DNA of 64,000 bases from Argentina anserina (GCF_933775445.1 NC_065872.1:12400001-12464000); one strand, 5' to 3'. Positions 24,448 to 37,603 are shown, counted from the stretch's first letter. Notes: generated from the letters alone by a model not told the origin. Translations and numbers: made by a program.

Positions 24448-24452
24448 TTGAA

Positions 24453-25370
24453 ACACATAAAAAGTACAAATTAAAGGTAAATTCCTCAGCAATTACTGAA
24501 GAAGCCCCCGAATCAGAATTTACTTCCACCTATGTGATTACTGATCTAGCCTCTGAATCAGAAAGAGTAGCCTTTGAATCTGAAACCTGAGAAGAGGAAA
24601 TTCTGGGCTTTTAAACTAAGGTGTCGCGGTTTGTTGATTTCCCTAAGGAATTGGCTAATTATGGTCCGACTTTCCTCAATCCATTCTTTCTTTAAAAAAA
24701 AAAAATATTAAGACAAACAACAAAACTAAAACCCTAGGCTTAATAAATTATCACCAGATCAGCACTAGCATAATCACTATCCTGCAAAGAGACTCAAGAC
24801 TTTTATACTAAAGAAGGCAAATTTCAGAATTATCAATTGTTCAATTGGAATGACATGGCGCCAGATGAATAAAGCAATTCAGCAAGGTCTTCATCTCTTG
24901 ATCGAGCCGATGTCTGAAGAGAATTTAGTGTGGGGGTGTAGGCCACCTGGTGGCTCACTACCAGCCCCCATTTTTTTGACATGAGGAGAATGTGTTTTAT
25001 TTATTATTCCAATTCATTATTCGATTAGGTTCTTAATTTAGTTTTTTTTATCAGCAACGCCCTCACGTAATTGAAGAAACTAAGAGTGAAACAATATGAC
25101 ACCTCCTTCACTAAAACAAAATTACCACTGCATTTGATGGGTGGTAATAAAAAATTATATAGCACTTGGTCAAAGCAAAAAAACGTAACAAAAAAGAAAT
25201 TGACTAAATAGATTTTATTTTGGCTAAAATAATAAATAAAGGACACGTACAGCCTTAATCATGCAAACCTGAAACAAATTGGTTTGGAGATAAAAATGTT
25301 ATAATATATCATTTATCCCTTTATCCTTATGGTTTGGAAAAAGACCTCAGAATTATGAAAAAATAAGTAC
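24453..25370. other. Spacer, no gene seen
   Basis: AT-rich intergenic DNA with poly-A/T runs; no domain-bearing frame. Confidence 0.45.
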
Positions 25371-25682
25371 AAAATATTAGTCATTTCTTAAACTATCACA
25401 AACTCGACAGTTTACTCTTTTAAGTTTCAATTTCGACTGATCACTCTTTATACTTTTCAAATTCGAGCAATCTGGTACTTCCGTCATTTTTCCATCTAAT
25501 TTGAGTGTTATGTTATTTTTTTGGACATAAATTAGATGGATTTAACACACAAATTAGATGGAAAGATGACGGAATGACCATATTGCTTGAATTTGAAAAG
25601 TATAAGAAGTGATTAGTTGAAATTGAAACTTGAAAGAGTAAACTGTCGAGTTTGTAAAACTATGAGAATTTACTAGTATTTT
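25371..25682. mobile_element. Palindromic MITE (about 312 bp)
   Basis: Nearly the whole element is a long inverted repeat with arms of about 140 bp: the left arm contains CAAACTCGACAGTTTACTCT, and the right arm read in reverse contains the same string. The ends read AAAATATTAGT and, reversed, AAAATACTAGT. The centre is a short TTTTTTTGGACATAAATT spacer. The transcript would form a hairpin. No target duplication could be fixed in the A/T-rich flanks. Confidence 0.7.
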
Positions 25683-26599
25683 ATTTAAAAAATAATTATA
25701 AAAGGTACTAAAGTGATCTGAATATGTTCAATGTCTTGATGAATTGTACCATATTGCAAGAAAACATTAAGAAGCTTGAAGGACACCAAAGACAATCGTG
25801 AGGGTAATGTCAGCTCAAAAATCGTTGCCCAATTTGACCTTTCACCGATGTTAACTATCAAAGTCTATCACCATCGAATCCATATTCTCAATGTCATTGC
25901 TCTCACACTACTTCTTAGAAGATGATTGTATACTTATCTATGTATACAACAAGCTTAACAGGGTGGTGTTATTGACACACTTTTTTTCTTTATTCACACA
26001 CCCCTTCTTATTTTTCAATTATTCTATGTTAGTTTTGTTTCAAGGCTGTCCATACTACCCCTCCGTTCAATCATCTCCAAATCCCCTCTTTACAAATCTG
26101 ACTCTCTCTCTCTCTCTTCTCTGGATTTGCTCAATTGTCTTCTTGGTCTTTACAGAGTAGTTTAAATTCAGATGCATTTTCCTCCGAAAATTGCTAATTT
26201 CCACTTTACCATGGGTTCTGCTCGATTAACCCATTCCAAAAAATTAAAGTTTGTCTTGGATTGTTCTCTTTAGATGCTTGTTTGATTCATAATTCTAGTG
26301 GGTGCATGAATGTATGATGTTGCTGTAATGTAAAATTTGGTGTTGTTCTAATTATGTTTCTCAATGGGCCATCTCCAATTCCAGACGCCACTACCTCCAT
26401 GCCCCTTGTTTCTCATTTTCATCTTGCTCATTTTGGGTGGTAATGGTTTGTGATTAAACCAAAATAGCACACCAAGTAGACGAGACATTTACACCCTCGC
26501 TCAAATGAGAAGGGACTTATTACTAACCAGTAACCACACACTAAACAATTAAAAATCTAAGAATACAAATTATAAATACCCAAATTCCATATCATGCCC
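25683..26599. other. Spacer, no gene seen
   Basis: Contains a (CT)n stretch near 26102-26120; the short frame over it (25891-26160) is not gene-like. Otherwise AT-rich. Confidence 0.4.
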
Positions 26600-26690
26600 A
26601 ATAATAGGGATCAAACCCAAACATCACCCCTGGCCTATGAACAAAGATATCAAAGTCAGCCGAATTTCGCCCCACTAGCCCTTAGGCCAC
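26600..26690 (-). mobile_element. SINE-like head (pol III boxes)
   Basis: On the minus strand GGGCTAGTGGG (26671-26681) resembles an A box, and GGTTTGATCC (26608-26617) resembles a B box, with spacing close to that of the SINE at 18061. Ends and tail are not defined. Confidence 0.35.
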
Positions 26691-27961
26691 CTCAGCAAAT
26701 TGTCCTACGAGCAGCTCCGGCACACTCGCCGAACCGCCGCCACCACCAACCTCCCAACTACAACATGACAACCTTGAAAAATAGCACATCCTCCGACCAA
26801 ATTTTGTTTTTTTCAAAATTCAGGAATTAGCAAATCAACCCGAAAGAGACACCCCAAACCAAAGTCATACAACGCTTTCATGACAACCGACCCCAAATCT
26901 GATCCACCGTCAACCTTGGGATACCATTTTTTTTCGTCGATGTGTAAAGCCTGCCATAGTAGCAATAATTGAAATGTATCCATAAAAGTATCATAAACAC
27001 ATTATCTCATGTTTCAGCAATAACAAGCATACAAAAAACATATAGTCGGATAAGAAATTGCTAACCTTGATTGTTCATGTTCGCCATTTAGCTTCAACAA
27101 GGAAGCTTCTCTACAATACTCTCTCTTTAGCACTCATTTGTGAGAAATGTATTTATGCATGTATTAAGCTTGCATAGGGATCCCCTTATATACTAGTCAA
27201 ACTCCTTAAGTCTCATCTCACAAGGCAACTCAAGGTTGTCTGATTAGTTATTTTGTGATAATCATAGTATAGGATAATATACCATTTGAACTCTTTGGAT
27301 TATCTTTATCAAATATAGAGAATAATGTCTAAGTTAAGTATTTATCATTTAATCTATTTTACGTAGTTCACAAGATGCATATATGTGTTGAACTTTCATA
27401 AGATATTCTTGAGTCTATATTAGATTTAACTATACCATCAATCGCGTGGTTCCACTCCGCCCTCGACACCGACCATAAGGTAACATATCAATATCTCCGC
27501 TCGGAAACCTTCGTCTTAATATTTATCACGACCAATCGAATCCACCAACCACACCAGCTATAACCTAAATGTACACCCGTCCGCTCACACACATTATGCA
27601 TTGACTAAGTCGGTAGCCATCATCAGACGTGAGGGTGCCGCCGGACAGGATATGAAAAATTTGAGTTTTTTCCAACCCTAGTTCCTCCTTGTTTTCGGAG
27701 CAAAAACCCTTTCAAAAGAAGCTAGAATTGTGTTGTTTTTTTTAAGCGGGAATATGACCCATCATTAGGAATTATCTTTTTACAAGATGATTAATTAACT
27801 AATTAATTGTATCCCTAATCACCATAAAAGCAAAACTAGGTGACTATATATGTATATGGATTGAGAACCTCCCAACATCAAAGTTTTAGTCAATTTGGAC
27901 ATCACAATTTCCACGCAATTATAAAAGCGACTCAATTAACAAGTCAATTATGCTCTACATA
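26691..27961. other. Spacer, no gene seen
   Basis: AT-rich intergenic DNA with no recognisable coding region on either strand. Confidence 0.45.
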
Positions 27962-28305
27962 GGCAGCGAGTTCCTTGCTTTGTCAAATGATCATTGTCAT
28001 CTAGTGGCATGTTGAAACTTAGTGTCGTCAGATCTATTTTCTGGCAGCAACATAGTCGGAGAGGTGTTTTATTTGACACTAGGGTATGTAGTTGGGTTAC
28101 ATACATACTGATCTCTCAATTATGTCACCACATTTCTAAAGCAAATAGTGACATCATTTGTGTCGTACTCTTTTTCAGAGTTGGTTATTTATTGAATACT
28201 TATTTGTAGAGATATTTGATATTATTTCAGGTTTTTATAATCATGAGTTTAGGCTTCACGTCCCTCTTGTATTCAACAATTTTATTAATAAAGACTTAAG
28301 GCAGC
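27962..28305 (+). mobile_element. Second LINE 3' end fragment
   Basis: Starts with the 33-bp segment identical to 18510-18542, diverges, and ends GTCCCTCTTGTATTC...TTTATTAATAAAG, again an L1-type 3' end. It is related to, but clearly older or more diverged than, the copy at 18459-18885. Confidence 0.4.
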
Positions 28306-28802
28306 CGCACCAGCCCCATTCGAATAAAAATCACTCAATTAACTTGTTCTACAAAACAAACAGTGACAAAAATATAGGCAAGAAGATAATACAAGTTCGA
28401 AAATCAAATTATATATGTTCATAGCTACAACAAAGACAACGTTGTAATTATGTACCAAGAAAAAAAATACAAGGGTGTAAATGATAAATTCTTCGTGGAA
28501 TTCAATTTGACCAGGTAAAACGCCCAAAAAAAGGATGTGATTGGATAAACATTTTGTGCCCGATGGAGCTGTATTCGATCATCTACAACACACAAAAACA
28601 ACTCTGTCCAATAGGTTTTTCTTTTCTTAGTTTGTAAGTTGTAACCTCCTAGCTTCCCCCTCACCCCTCAATTTTTCCCCAATCTAACTACTTGCATGCC
28701 ACCTCTTCTCATTGTTGGCCATGCTGATTTCACATATTTCTCACCCTTATTATCTCCCTCACCAACCCTCCTCTCCATTTGTGAACCGCTCCCCCTTCTA
28801 CA
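28306..28802. other. NHL promoter region
   Basis: Intergenic sequence that turns pyrimidine-rich (28640-28800) immediately before the NHL start codon, likely its promoter and leader. No distinct TATA box could be fixed. Confidence 0.4.
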
Positions 28803-29591
28803 ATGGAGGAGCGGGGCCCACCTGCAACCAGCGCCGACGACGTCAAAGACGACCCAGCTCCTGCGTCAGAGACACAGCTAGTGCCCTATGGCCCCATCGA
28901 TCGCCCCAACGAAACATACGTAATCCATTTCCCTAAAGACCAAATCTACCGTGTGCCGCCGCCTGAAAATGCCATAATCGTGGAGAAGCACAGGCCGGTG
29001 ACCAAGAAGAAATCATCAGTACGCAGGCACTGGTGTTTGGCGCTCCTTGTCATATTGCTCGTCCTGTTCTTCATAGCCGGCATAACCGTGCTGATATGGT
29101 ACCTCGTTGTGAGCCCTAAAGACCCTACATTCTCAATCACGCAGGTCAATGTGATGAAACCAGCCAGCAATGATTCAGATCTAGGATATGAGATCTCGTT
29201 GAAAGCTGTGAATCCTAATGACAAGATGAGCATAAGATTCAACGATGGTGGTGGAACTTCTCTTTTATACGGGCAAAAGGGCATTGCTAAGGGCAAATTT
29301 TCACATGATGAACTAGATGATGATGAGTCGGATGTCCTAAAACTTGTTCTAAATGGAACAATCACTGCGTTGCCAAGCGACGTCCAGGAAAGCATCGAAG
29401 ACACTAGTTCGAACACGACGACGTCGCCGTTGTCCCTAAATCTTAAAATGAGTGACCTTCCTCTACATATCAAATATGGATTCTTTAAGAATTGGGATAA
29501 GAAAGCGGAAGTCGAATGCAACTTCAAGGTGGACACATTGGGATCGACTACAAAGGTTCTTGAGCAAGATTGTGATACTACATTGAAATGA
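28803..29591 (+). CDS. NDR1/HIN1-like (NHL) LEA_2 membrane protein
   Basis: Intronless, 262 aa, ATG at 28803. Residues 1-75 are a hydrophilic cytosolic tail with the NHL hallmark ETYVIHFPKDQIYRVPPPEN (37-56) and a Lys/Arg cluster before the membrane. One membrane helix spans about 77-103 (rich in Leu/Ile/Val). Then comes an extracytosolic LEA_2 domain (about 108-240), with PTFSITQVNV, the conserved NPND after strand two, and several N-x-S/T sites. NHL proteins are plasma-membrane proteins, many induced by pathogens or ABA. The PKDQIYRVPPPENA motif is like the NHL6/NHL25 subgroup, but the domain is rather divergent (acidic DELDDDESD loop), so I give no symbol. The minus-strand frame at 28946-29536 is its shadow. 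Confidence 0.88.
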   Translation: MEERGPPATSADDVKDDPAPASETQLVPYGPIDRPNETYVIHFPKDQIYRVPPPENAIIVEKHRPVTKKKSSVRRHWCLALLVILLVLFFIAGITVLIWYLVVSPKDPTFSITQVNVMKPASNDSDLGYEISLKAVNPNDKMSIRFNDGGGTSLLYGQKGIAKGKFSHDELDDDESDVLKLVLNGTITALPSDVQESIEDTSSNTTTSPLSLNLKMSDLPLHIKYGFFKNWDKKAEVECNFKVDTLGSTTKVLEQDCDTTLK

Positions 29592-30938
29592 AGGAGGTGG
29601 TAATTGAGAAAGGTGATATATTTGAAATTTAATTTTTCTCAATTGTTTTCTTGTTTGCTTCATTAATGGTGGACGGTGATAAGATCGATATTGGTCTGCA
29701 ATGTGATGCTTATCAAGTATCAACCATCATTTTAACTAGAAAGGCCTCATGTCTCTATGCTTAAATTTGCTCGATCTTCTTCTTCTGTTAATTCTTCTAC
29801 CTGTTTTGTAATTTTTTTTCATGTAGAGAATAACCTCATCAACAACTAATCTTTAAATTTCAATTGATCGGAGCCGCAATTATTAAGCATGCACACACAC
29901 ACATCATATATATACACACACACTCCCAGTATGTAATAAAGATATTGCTTCTACATGTACGTAGATCAAATTTAGCCTCTACATCAATTTCTTCCTCTTC
30001 ATGGAACAGTACTTGCGTCGATCCAGTAGTTGAGAGTTGAGACAATCATGTAGTGGATTGGAAGCTAATTTTCATGTGCTTGCCAAATTTTACCAATCAC
30101 TCTCTAATGCAAATCGAAGGTGATTAATAAATATTATCAAGGGATCGGATAAAATCCATGACGTACATGGGTTGAGCTAACTGGCTAATTATCAATCCTA
30201 CATCGGAGAACTGGGTTTTGTTTCGTTCTGTCCTATTCTACTACCCCATAGTTTCATCACTGATCGAGAAAGCATGGTTACCGTTTGTTGGATGTGGGTT
30301 TTATTTCCTGTTTCTCTCGTTCTTGGTGACAAAATTTTATCGGAGCTTCATACTTTCTGGTCCAAATGCAAGGTTGATGATATGGATACCCTAATATGGA
30401 TAAAACCTTTGAAGAACACATAATGGCATTAAAAGGAACCAGAAACTATAACATATGATAAAACTAAGTGAAGGGTGATTTAAAAGTAAGCATGTTAAAC
30501 ATCAAGAAGCGTGGCTCACTTGACTGCTATAGACTACTATATCATGCACGATCACTCACACTTGTAAGTTATATTATCTTTCATTGCTTTCTTATGAGAA
30601 TTCCCCAGTCCCCACTGTCTAACATTCCCCTCATATGTATAACTAACTGGCTATTAGGCATGTCTACCCAAAAAAAACTAGCTATTAGTCATGTTAAACA
30701 TCTGTTAGCATCAAATTTTCTTTTTTTGGTCCAAATGTTAGCATCAATTTTCAGCCATGTCGATCCAACGCATATTAAGGATAAGAAAGAATGTCCGGAT
30801 GCTTGGAATACGTACTAGTCCATTAGTCCATTACCTAAGGCCTCAACATCGGGTCGGACCACCAAGTAAATTTGGGCCTAATTAAGTCTTTGAATCATTT
30901 GCTAACTAACACCAAATCAAATCATTCCTAGAAAGTCT
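29592..30938. other. NHL 3' flank and spacer
   Basis: 3'UTR of NHL and AT-rich spacer with a (CA)/(TA) microsatellite near 29888-29922. No gene. Confidence 0.45.
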
Positions 30939-32322
30939 ATTCTGCGCACCATGGAGCGTGGGCACCAGCAGATATGGGTGATGTAGCCGTTAGTTTAATA
31001 AACGCACGTTAGTCAAACTTTAATGCAAAAAGAAGATTAAAGTCAGTTGTTAGACTTTTTTAACTTTTTACATCCACCAATGCATTTATTCTAGGTTTTT
31101 AGATTAACTTTTACTTCTTCTTGCTTCCAAAACAATAATTACGGTCTCTCTTTTAAATTTCAATATGAATATTAAAATATGGTTGGTATAAATTTTTTAA
31201 TGTATTCAGATTATAAATTACTAGTGTTTAATGTTTTCTTAAAAAAAACTAATGTTTAATATTTATATATGTCATTAAAATTGCATAATTTCTGTGTATT
31301 GAAATGTATACCTACATTATCACAATTAGAGATGCACGTTTGAACTCACGATAAGTCGATAACTCAACTCTTTTATATAATATTTTTTGGGTTGTGTTAT
31401 TAACTAATTTTGTTCTTTTTTTAAATTTCATTTGGTCACCGTACCTAAGTACAACATATATTCTATTTTTCTCCTTACCAAATAAATAATTTAAATGCTA
31501 CAACGAATTTTGCATGAGTCGACTTCACAACATTCTACTTATAACATATCGTGTTTTATAATAATAAGTAATAAGAAAATCAACTAACTGGTGATTAAAT
31601 AGTTGAGAATATAATGAATGGTAAAGACTCACTCGGACTCACTCGGTCTAATATATAGACAGTTTGTACTCTACATAGCACTTTCTTATTAGATTTTTCA
31701 AAAACAAAAACTACATCAAAACACATACATGTTGTAAGAAAATTTAGTAAATTTTGTCATAATTACAATTACTTTTTTTGGGCCAGCCAATTAAATAATA
31801 ATCTAATTAGCCACAATGTCAATTATTTTATGTAGGGACATAATCTCTCGTTCGTAAGTGAGAGGTTGGGAAAGTGAGAGGTTGAGAGTTACATTACGAC
31901 TCGATATAACATTTGAGTTCTTTATGCGACTTAAAAACATATATATATATATATATATACATATCATTTTATTGAAACTTGCAAAATTGAATATAACAAT
32001 TAACATGCACTTATTTTTTTATTTTTTTAGTTCATTTAAGCAACGTACAGTAATTTCAAAAAATTATAAATTATAAATCACCAATTGAGTTGTAATATAT
32101 TAAAGAACATCAAATAAGAAGTTAATAGACAAAACCTTAACTGGCTCTCAGACCACGTAATTATACTTGATTGGGTTATATAATTATTATATATTTATTT
32201 CCATTAAATTTATACTTGATTAGTTGACTGTTATGTTGATAGTTGACTGTTTAAAATCAAGGTAACATTGATTTATAGTATTAAAATAATCATTGGTGCT
32301 CGCACTCCATGGTGTATAGAAT
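30939..32322. mobile_element. Possible 1.4-kb inverted-repeat transposon
   Basis: The left end ATTCTGCGCACCATGGAGCG continuing TGGGCACCA matches in inverted form the right end (minus strand ATTCTATACACCATGGAGTG continuing CGAGCACCA). Internal sequence is AT-rich and non-coding, with a (TA)n run near 31941-31959. No target duplication seen. Confidence 0.4.
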
Positions 32323-34640
32323 CCTCTTCCTCATTCCTAACTCTCAACAAAAATGATAATAGTTTTTTTGGACATAAACAAAAATGATAATAGTTGTTAA
32401 TAATATTTGTCTCCTTGCACATCGATACTGATTCCTAGAGCAAATGTACCATGTATGCTTTGTTTTTTCTTCACTATTTTTATCCATGGATTGCTAAAGG
32501 GGATTAATTCATTATTATCTGCCAAAAGGATCGACAAAGAAGAGGAGAAAACTTAATGGGGGCATGAAACATTATTTTCTTCCAAAAAAGCAAGTAACTT
32601 TAAGGCTTTAATCCCTTTAAAGAAGGTGGTTCTTTAAAAACCAGTGTTTAACAAAAGGAGGAAAACTTTAGTAGTGTTCAATTAGAGATATAGAGCACGC
32701 CATCTTCTTTTTCTCTAAGTAATTATTCAGATCCCAAAAGACTCCAACCAATTTCTTTCAATATATATGGAATTGCACATGGAAGTTCAACTGGAAGCAT
32801 AACGCTCCTTTTCTAATGGATTCAAAGTTCAATTTCTCTTTCTCATTGTTTCATTAATCCTGGTTAGCTGGTTAGAATAATTGTCTAATTTGTTTTCAAG
32901 TAGACTAGTCTAATTCTGAAAGACTTACTTGCTGCAGAATGCAAATCATTGAGATTGCATTAACCCATAATTCTAAGTAGCACATTTCATTGTTATACTC
33001 AATGATCACAGTCATTAAAAAACTGAAGTGTAGCTTAACTGGGGCTGCTGATCTTATATATCTATGTCCATGCATGTAGGCTTTTCAATTCTTTATTCTA
33101 CGATCTGAGTTCAAGGGAACTTCGAGCAGGTAAATCGATCACTATTCAATACATGTATTGCAGCTAGCTGCTGCAGATTACAGAGCCTCTATAATCTATA
33201 TATAAAACTTTATGGCGTTTATACCTTTGGCGGGGTTCCAGGATCATGATCTTAGAACCCTTAATTATTAATATGAAATGGTTGTATTATACACTATATA
33301 AGAATCGATCAATCTGATTTATCCTTCAAATTAAGGAGCTTATGTCAGTTATTGATTGATTCAAATTACATATTTTTTTCCCACATCATTTATCAATATT
33401 TCATTCCCAAAGACCAGGAGTTACTACATGTGACATATTGACTAACTTATAAAATTAGATTGATCTCTAGACAAAATCCATTAGTTTATGAGACTATTGG
33501 ATGTGAATCGAAGAAAAAACTACGGATTTTAGCTGAGAAGAAAAAGTTGAGGACTGAATGGCCAGTCTTCTTTATTTCTTAGACAAGCTTTAGACAAGAG
33601 ACTGCTCAAACTGACCAGCTGATGTATCGAGTTGATCCCTCGATCATATAATTTCACCAGCAACAAAACAAGGCTATTGATTACCATATTGTCATGGTGC
33701 ATGTTCTTCTTCTCTACACTTGCTGAAACTTCCTGTTTTTCTTTGTCACCATTAATTGAAATCACGAGAGGTGACAGTACTGACTACTGAAACAATTTCC
33801 GAGCAAATGTTCTCCAGTTTTTGACCCTTTTGTTGCTTTGACTCATTACAGTCTCACAGGTCCTCAGAGAAAAAAGAACTGCAATATTATGCATGCAAAT
33901 GATGCGATCAGTACCATATCCCCATATCATGAACATTCCCTGTTAATTAAGTGCGAAAATTAAGCCGAGAATTATCGTAATTAACATGGTAGAGCTGAAA
34001 TAACCGACAATGATCAAGTCTCAAGTACGTACGATTCATATGCATACAATAAAGTTTCACATAACACAAACCATGGGCAACCTTGAATTGTAGTTGTACG
34101 AGACCCATGACTAAAGTATACATGTATTATTCCGTCTCAAATAATTAAGTTGAGACAGTATTAGTATGGATTAAACGAATGTAGCCATCTAGGAATAAAT
34201 GTACCGACAATGATCAACTTATTAGACTACCCTTCTGTATACAATGTACACAATAGATTTGAGAAACGCCCGTTCAAAAATTTCACACCCGGCCATTCAC
34301 ACGTCGAACTCTACTCGTATACAACTTCTTTATTCATATATACATGCATGCATTGGGTACATTGATAATGCCCAGTTGCCCACAAATGAGCCATGAAGGC
34401 ATGAATACACCAATTTGTCATCCTTATATTCCTTCTCCATCATTCTCAGTCAAGACTAAACCCTAGAGTCGGAACTGAACAGAACCGAGACCAATGTCGA
34501 CCCATATACACATAATAAAGTCGACCCTCTGTAGCTACCTTCATTTGTTCCCTCCCCGCCACGACAGTTACAACTTAATACGAGGGCCATCTGGGGTCAC
34601 AAGAAGAAGAAGAAGAAGAAGAAGCCAGGGCTAGGGTTTT
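32323..34640. other. Spacer, no gene seen
   Basis: AT-rich intergenic DNA. A (GAA)n microsatellite lies at about 34603-34625. No coding evidence. Confidence 0.45.
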
Positions 34641-34654
34641 GTTATTGCAACCAA

Positions 34655-35197
34655 GGGCGGAACCACTTGGATGGCTGATAGGGCTATAGATTAGCCGAAA
34701 ATTGTGCTGAAATAGTACTAAGTATATGTGCTAGTTTTATTAAAGTTTAAGTTTGTGGAGTTGGCTAATGACCAAATATAAATATTCCTAGATAGAGTTG
34801 GTTGTGCGTTCAATTCTCACCTTCTTCTTTTTGTTTTTATCTTTTTTCATCCCTGATTTTTTCTCCTCCTTCTCAATTCTTTCATTTTTCAATCTTTTTT
34901 TTGTTTTTTACTTTTTCATCCCTATTTTTTTCTTCTTCTTCCCAATTCTTTTATTTTTCATTTTTTTCTCTATTCTTTTACTTTACATTTATGTCTACTA
35001 TTTTTCATTAGTAAAACTATATTTATTTATATTCTCTCCTCTTTTCATTTTTCTTTTTTTTTCATTCCTGATTTTTTCTCCTCCTTCCCAATTCTTTCAT
35101 TTTTCAATTTTTTTTTTGTTTTCTTTTTTTTTATCCCTAATATTTTCTTCTCATTCCCAATTCTTTTATTTTTTTTTTCAATTTTTTCTCTATTGCA
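34655..35197. repeat. hAT-type terminus followed by a polypyrimidine tandem tract
   Basis: At 34655 AAGGGCGGAACCACTTGGAT is another GGCGGAAC-type terminus. From about 34815 to 35197 the plus strand is almost all T/C. Four related units of about 68 bp start near 34848, 34917, 35063 and 35131, each with a CATCCCT(G/A)ATTTTTTC-like head and a CCCAATTCTTT(C/T)ATTTTT core. Units one and two are repeated as a pair about 215 bp later. The open frames through it (Phe/Ser/Leu only) are low-complexity artefacts. Confidence 0.55.
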
Positions 35198-37603
35198 ACT
35201 AACCAATGACAACATGAGCAAGTAAGTAACTAACTGGTCGACGATCCATACTTGTTTCATAAATAGGGCAATATAAATGATATATCAAACCTTAATACTG
35301 GTATATTACAGGGTTCCTTCAAGACAGACCACCGCCTCTGCGGGCTCGGCCTTCAATGCGGGACCGAATCTCAAGGGTTAAACACTTAAACACGTGTAGG
35401 GAAGCCCTAAAAAAGGAATAACAAATGACCTACACGTATCGTATCAGGACCATTGTTAGGCCAACATGAGAGTACTGACACACGCACACACTGAGTTCCT
35501 CCCCATGCTATCTTATTATTAGTCCAACCATATTCTTCGATCGAGCTATCTATTATTTTCTGAGGAATCAGAATCATATGTATTAGGGCCACGTTTCCAT
35601 CTAGCAAGGAACGATGTCGTTTTCAACTCTTGCGTTTTTTTTAGAAGGATTGGGGACATGTTTCGATCTAGCATGGAGCCGATCGATATTGTTTTTGATT
35701 TTACTTGCATATGTTTGATCGATTGAGCAGTTAAATATTACATGTATGTCTTCAGAGAGGCTGATTGTCTTGCCAACGCACTGGTTGCGTTTGGCCGTTC
35801 TCTTCCGGAACCAAGGAATTGGAAGCGGAATCCTCCTTAAGCTAGCATGGCTTCCGTTGGTCACCTTAGAGGCCAATTTCCCATGTGTTTTTCACTGACG
35901 GACTGATTAAGGGATTAATTTGTATCAATAGGGTTAATAACCATACATTTGATTAAAAAATCACGAATGATTATGAGAATCAGGTAATCATCCCACTCAT
36001 TACACTCCATAATGAACCAATAATAGATAATTAAGTACTTATTCCATGGGATATGATCTACACAGTTCCTAATTAACAACCTGGTTGCCTAATTAGTATG
36101 AATAATGAATTCCGTATTATATACATGTTCTAGTATCCTGTGGTTTGGGTTGGTGGGAGCAAGAGGGATCTGTGCAGACCAGGACTTGAGCATGCATATT
36201 ATAATGGATGCAAGTGTAGCTACAAACAAGATCTGAACTAGGTTTCTTTTTCCAAAGACCTGAATGATGGAGTTAGAGGACTAAAAAGAATAATTTTAGC
36301 TTGAATTTGGAGACATAATTGGGTCCGGCGGGGGAGGGTCTTATAATCCTTTATTTCCACAGCTTTTCACCAATAATTGAAGGCTTGGCAAATTAAGAGG
36401 AGTAGTAGTACAAGTTATTTTATTTCAGTTAGGCGCAAATGATATGGGGGTAGTGAATCAAGTAGTGGACTTCATCTTTCCACGCACCAAAATAACGAGG
36501 TTGTCAAAGACTTAAAGCCATATAACCTTTGGAGCCATGCTAGTGTCTCTTCCACAATCCATGTGTTTTTTTTTCATTTCTTTTGCAAATCAAAGCCCCA
36601 TTTTAAGTGGATTCCAACTCCTCATTCAACCATTATATAGATTCCCTTAGCTGAAAGAGCTGGTGGTGAGTCTTACTTTCAAGACCTAACCAGAAAGGTT
36701 ATCCTTCTTCACTCCCTCTCGAAAGTAAAAGAGGGAAAAACTAAAAGTAATCTTAAACCCTAAAAAATGAGACAGGTTCCATTCATCTACGGGGTTTCTT
36801 CAAATCGGAGTACCCAATAGGTAGACTTGATCTTCTGTTAGCAATGTTAGTTTAGCTACCTTTGTACGGTCTAACATTGCCGGCCTACGGATTATTGTTT
36901 TCATATAGTTGATCTGTTGATTGTGGGATTTGTGAGGGATACTCGTGTGTATACCTCGTCCAAGGAAGTTTTAATTTCAATATGTAAACATTGTTTGTTC
37001 TTTCAAGAACACATTGGCACAGCGTTTTGAGTGTATAAACAATGCAGTCAATTTTTATATGATTAGTGCTTTGATTATTATCTTAATTCACGTACATATG
37101 TTCGCCAACTCATCATAAACACTGATTTATTAAATGTAAAAGAATCTCAAGCATAATTATGCCATATATATATATATATATATCTTTGATATTTATCTGA
37201 GTTGTCTGAAGTAAAGGTTTTGTTTAGAGTTATAGATGCATGTAATGGAATGCAGGAAATGAAGCAGCAATATAGGTTAATGGCTGTTAAGTAACAATGT
37301 TACTAACTCAGAATGATAAATGAGCTGTGTGCATCTACTGTACCATGCGATTCATTTGTTGACAGATCTTCGATCAGTAAGTAGCATTTGGAAAACAAGA
37401 GAAATCGATTGTATACGTCAAAATTGACATACCTAGCTTTCGAGAAAGAAGAATGCAATATCAGATGAAAAACATCATGTTAGGTACTTTATAGATGCGA
37501 TTAATTTGATGATAAAATTATTGCGGCAACGATCAACAGTTGAGAATCATGAATTTTAGTTTGGAACAAGCCAAACAAGATCTCATGTATCTCTGTTTCA
37601 TGT
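35198..37603. other. Spacer, no gene seen
   Basis: The minus-strand frame at 35601-35876 (91 codons, basic) shows no domain I recognise. A perfect 10-bp stem (36841-36850 with 36871-36880) and promoter-like sequence (TATATAG near 36635) occur without an associated gene. (TA)n at about 37164-37183. Confidence 0.4.

Noticed and set aside
28946..29536. 196-codon minus-strand frame
   Set aside because: Antisense shadow of the NHL gene; no domain of its own.
34798..35202. 134-codon plus-strand frame rich in Phe/Ser
   Set aside because: Translation of a polypyrimidine repeat; stop codons are avoided by composition alone.
35601..35876. 91-codon basic minus-strand frame as a gene
   Set aside because: No recognisable domain, no promoter or splice support, and surrounded by repeat-like DNA.
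36841..36880. Perfect 10-bp stem-loop as a microRNA precursor
   Set aside because: The stem is too short, flanks do not pair further, and neither arm matches a microRNA I recognise.
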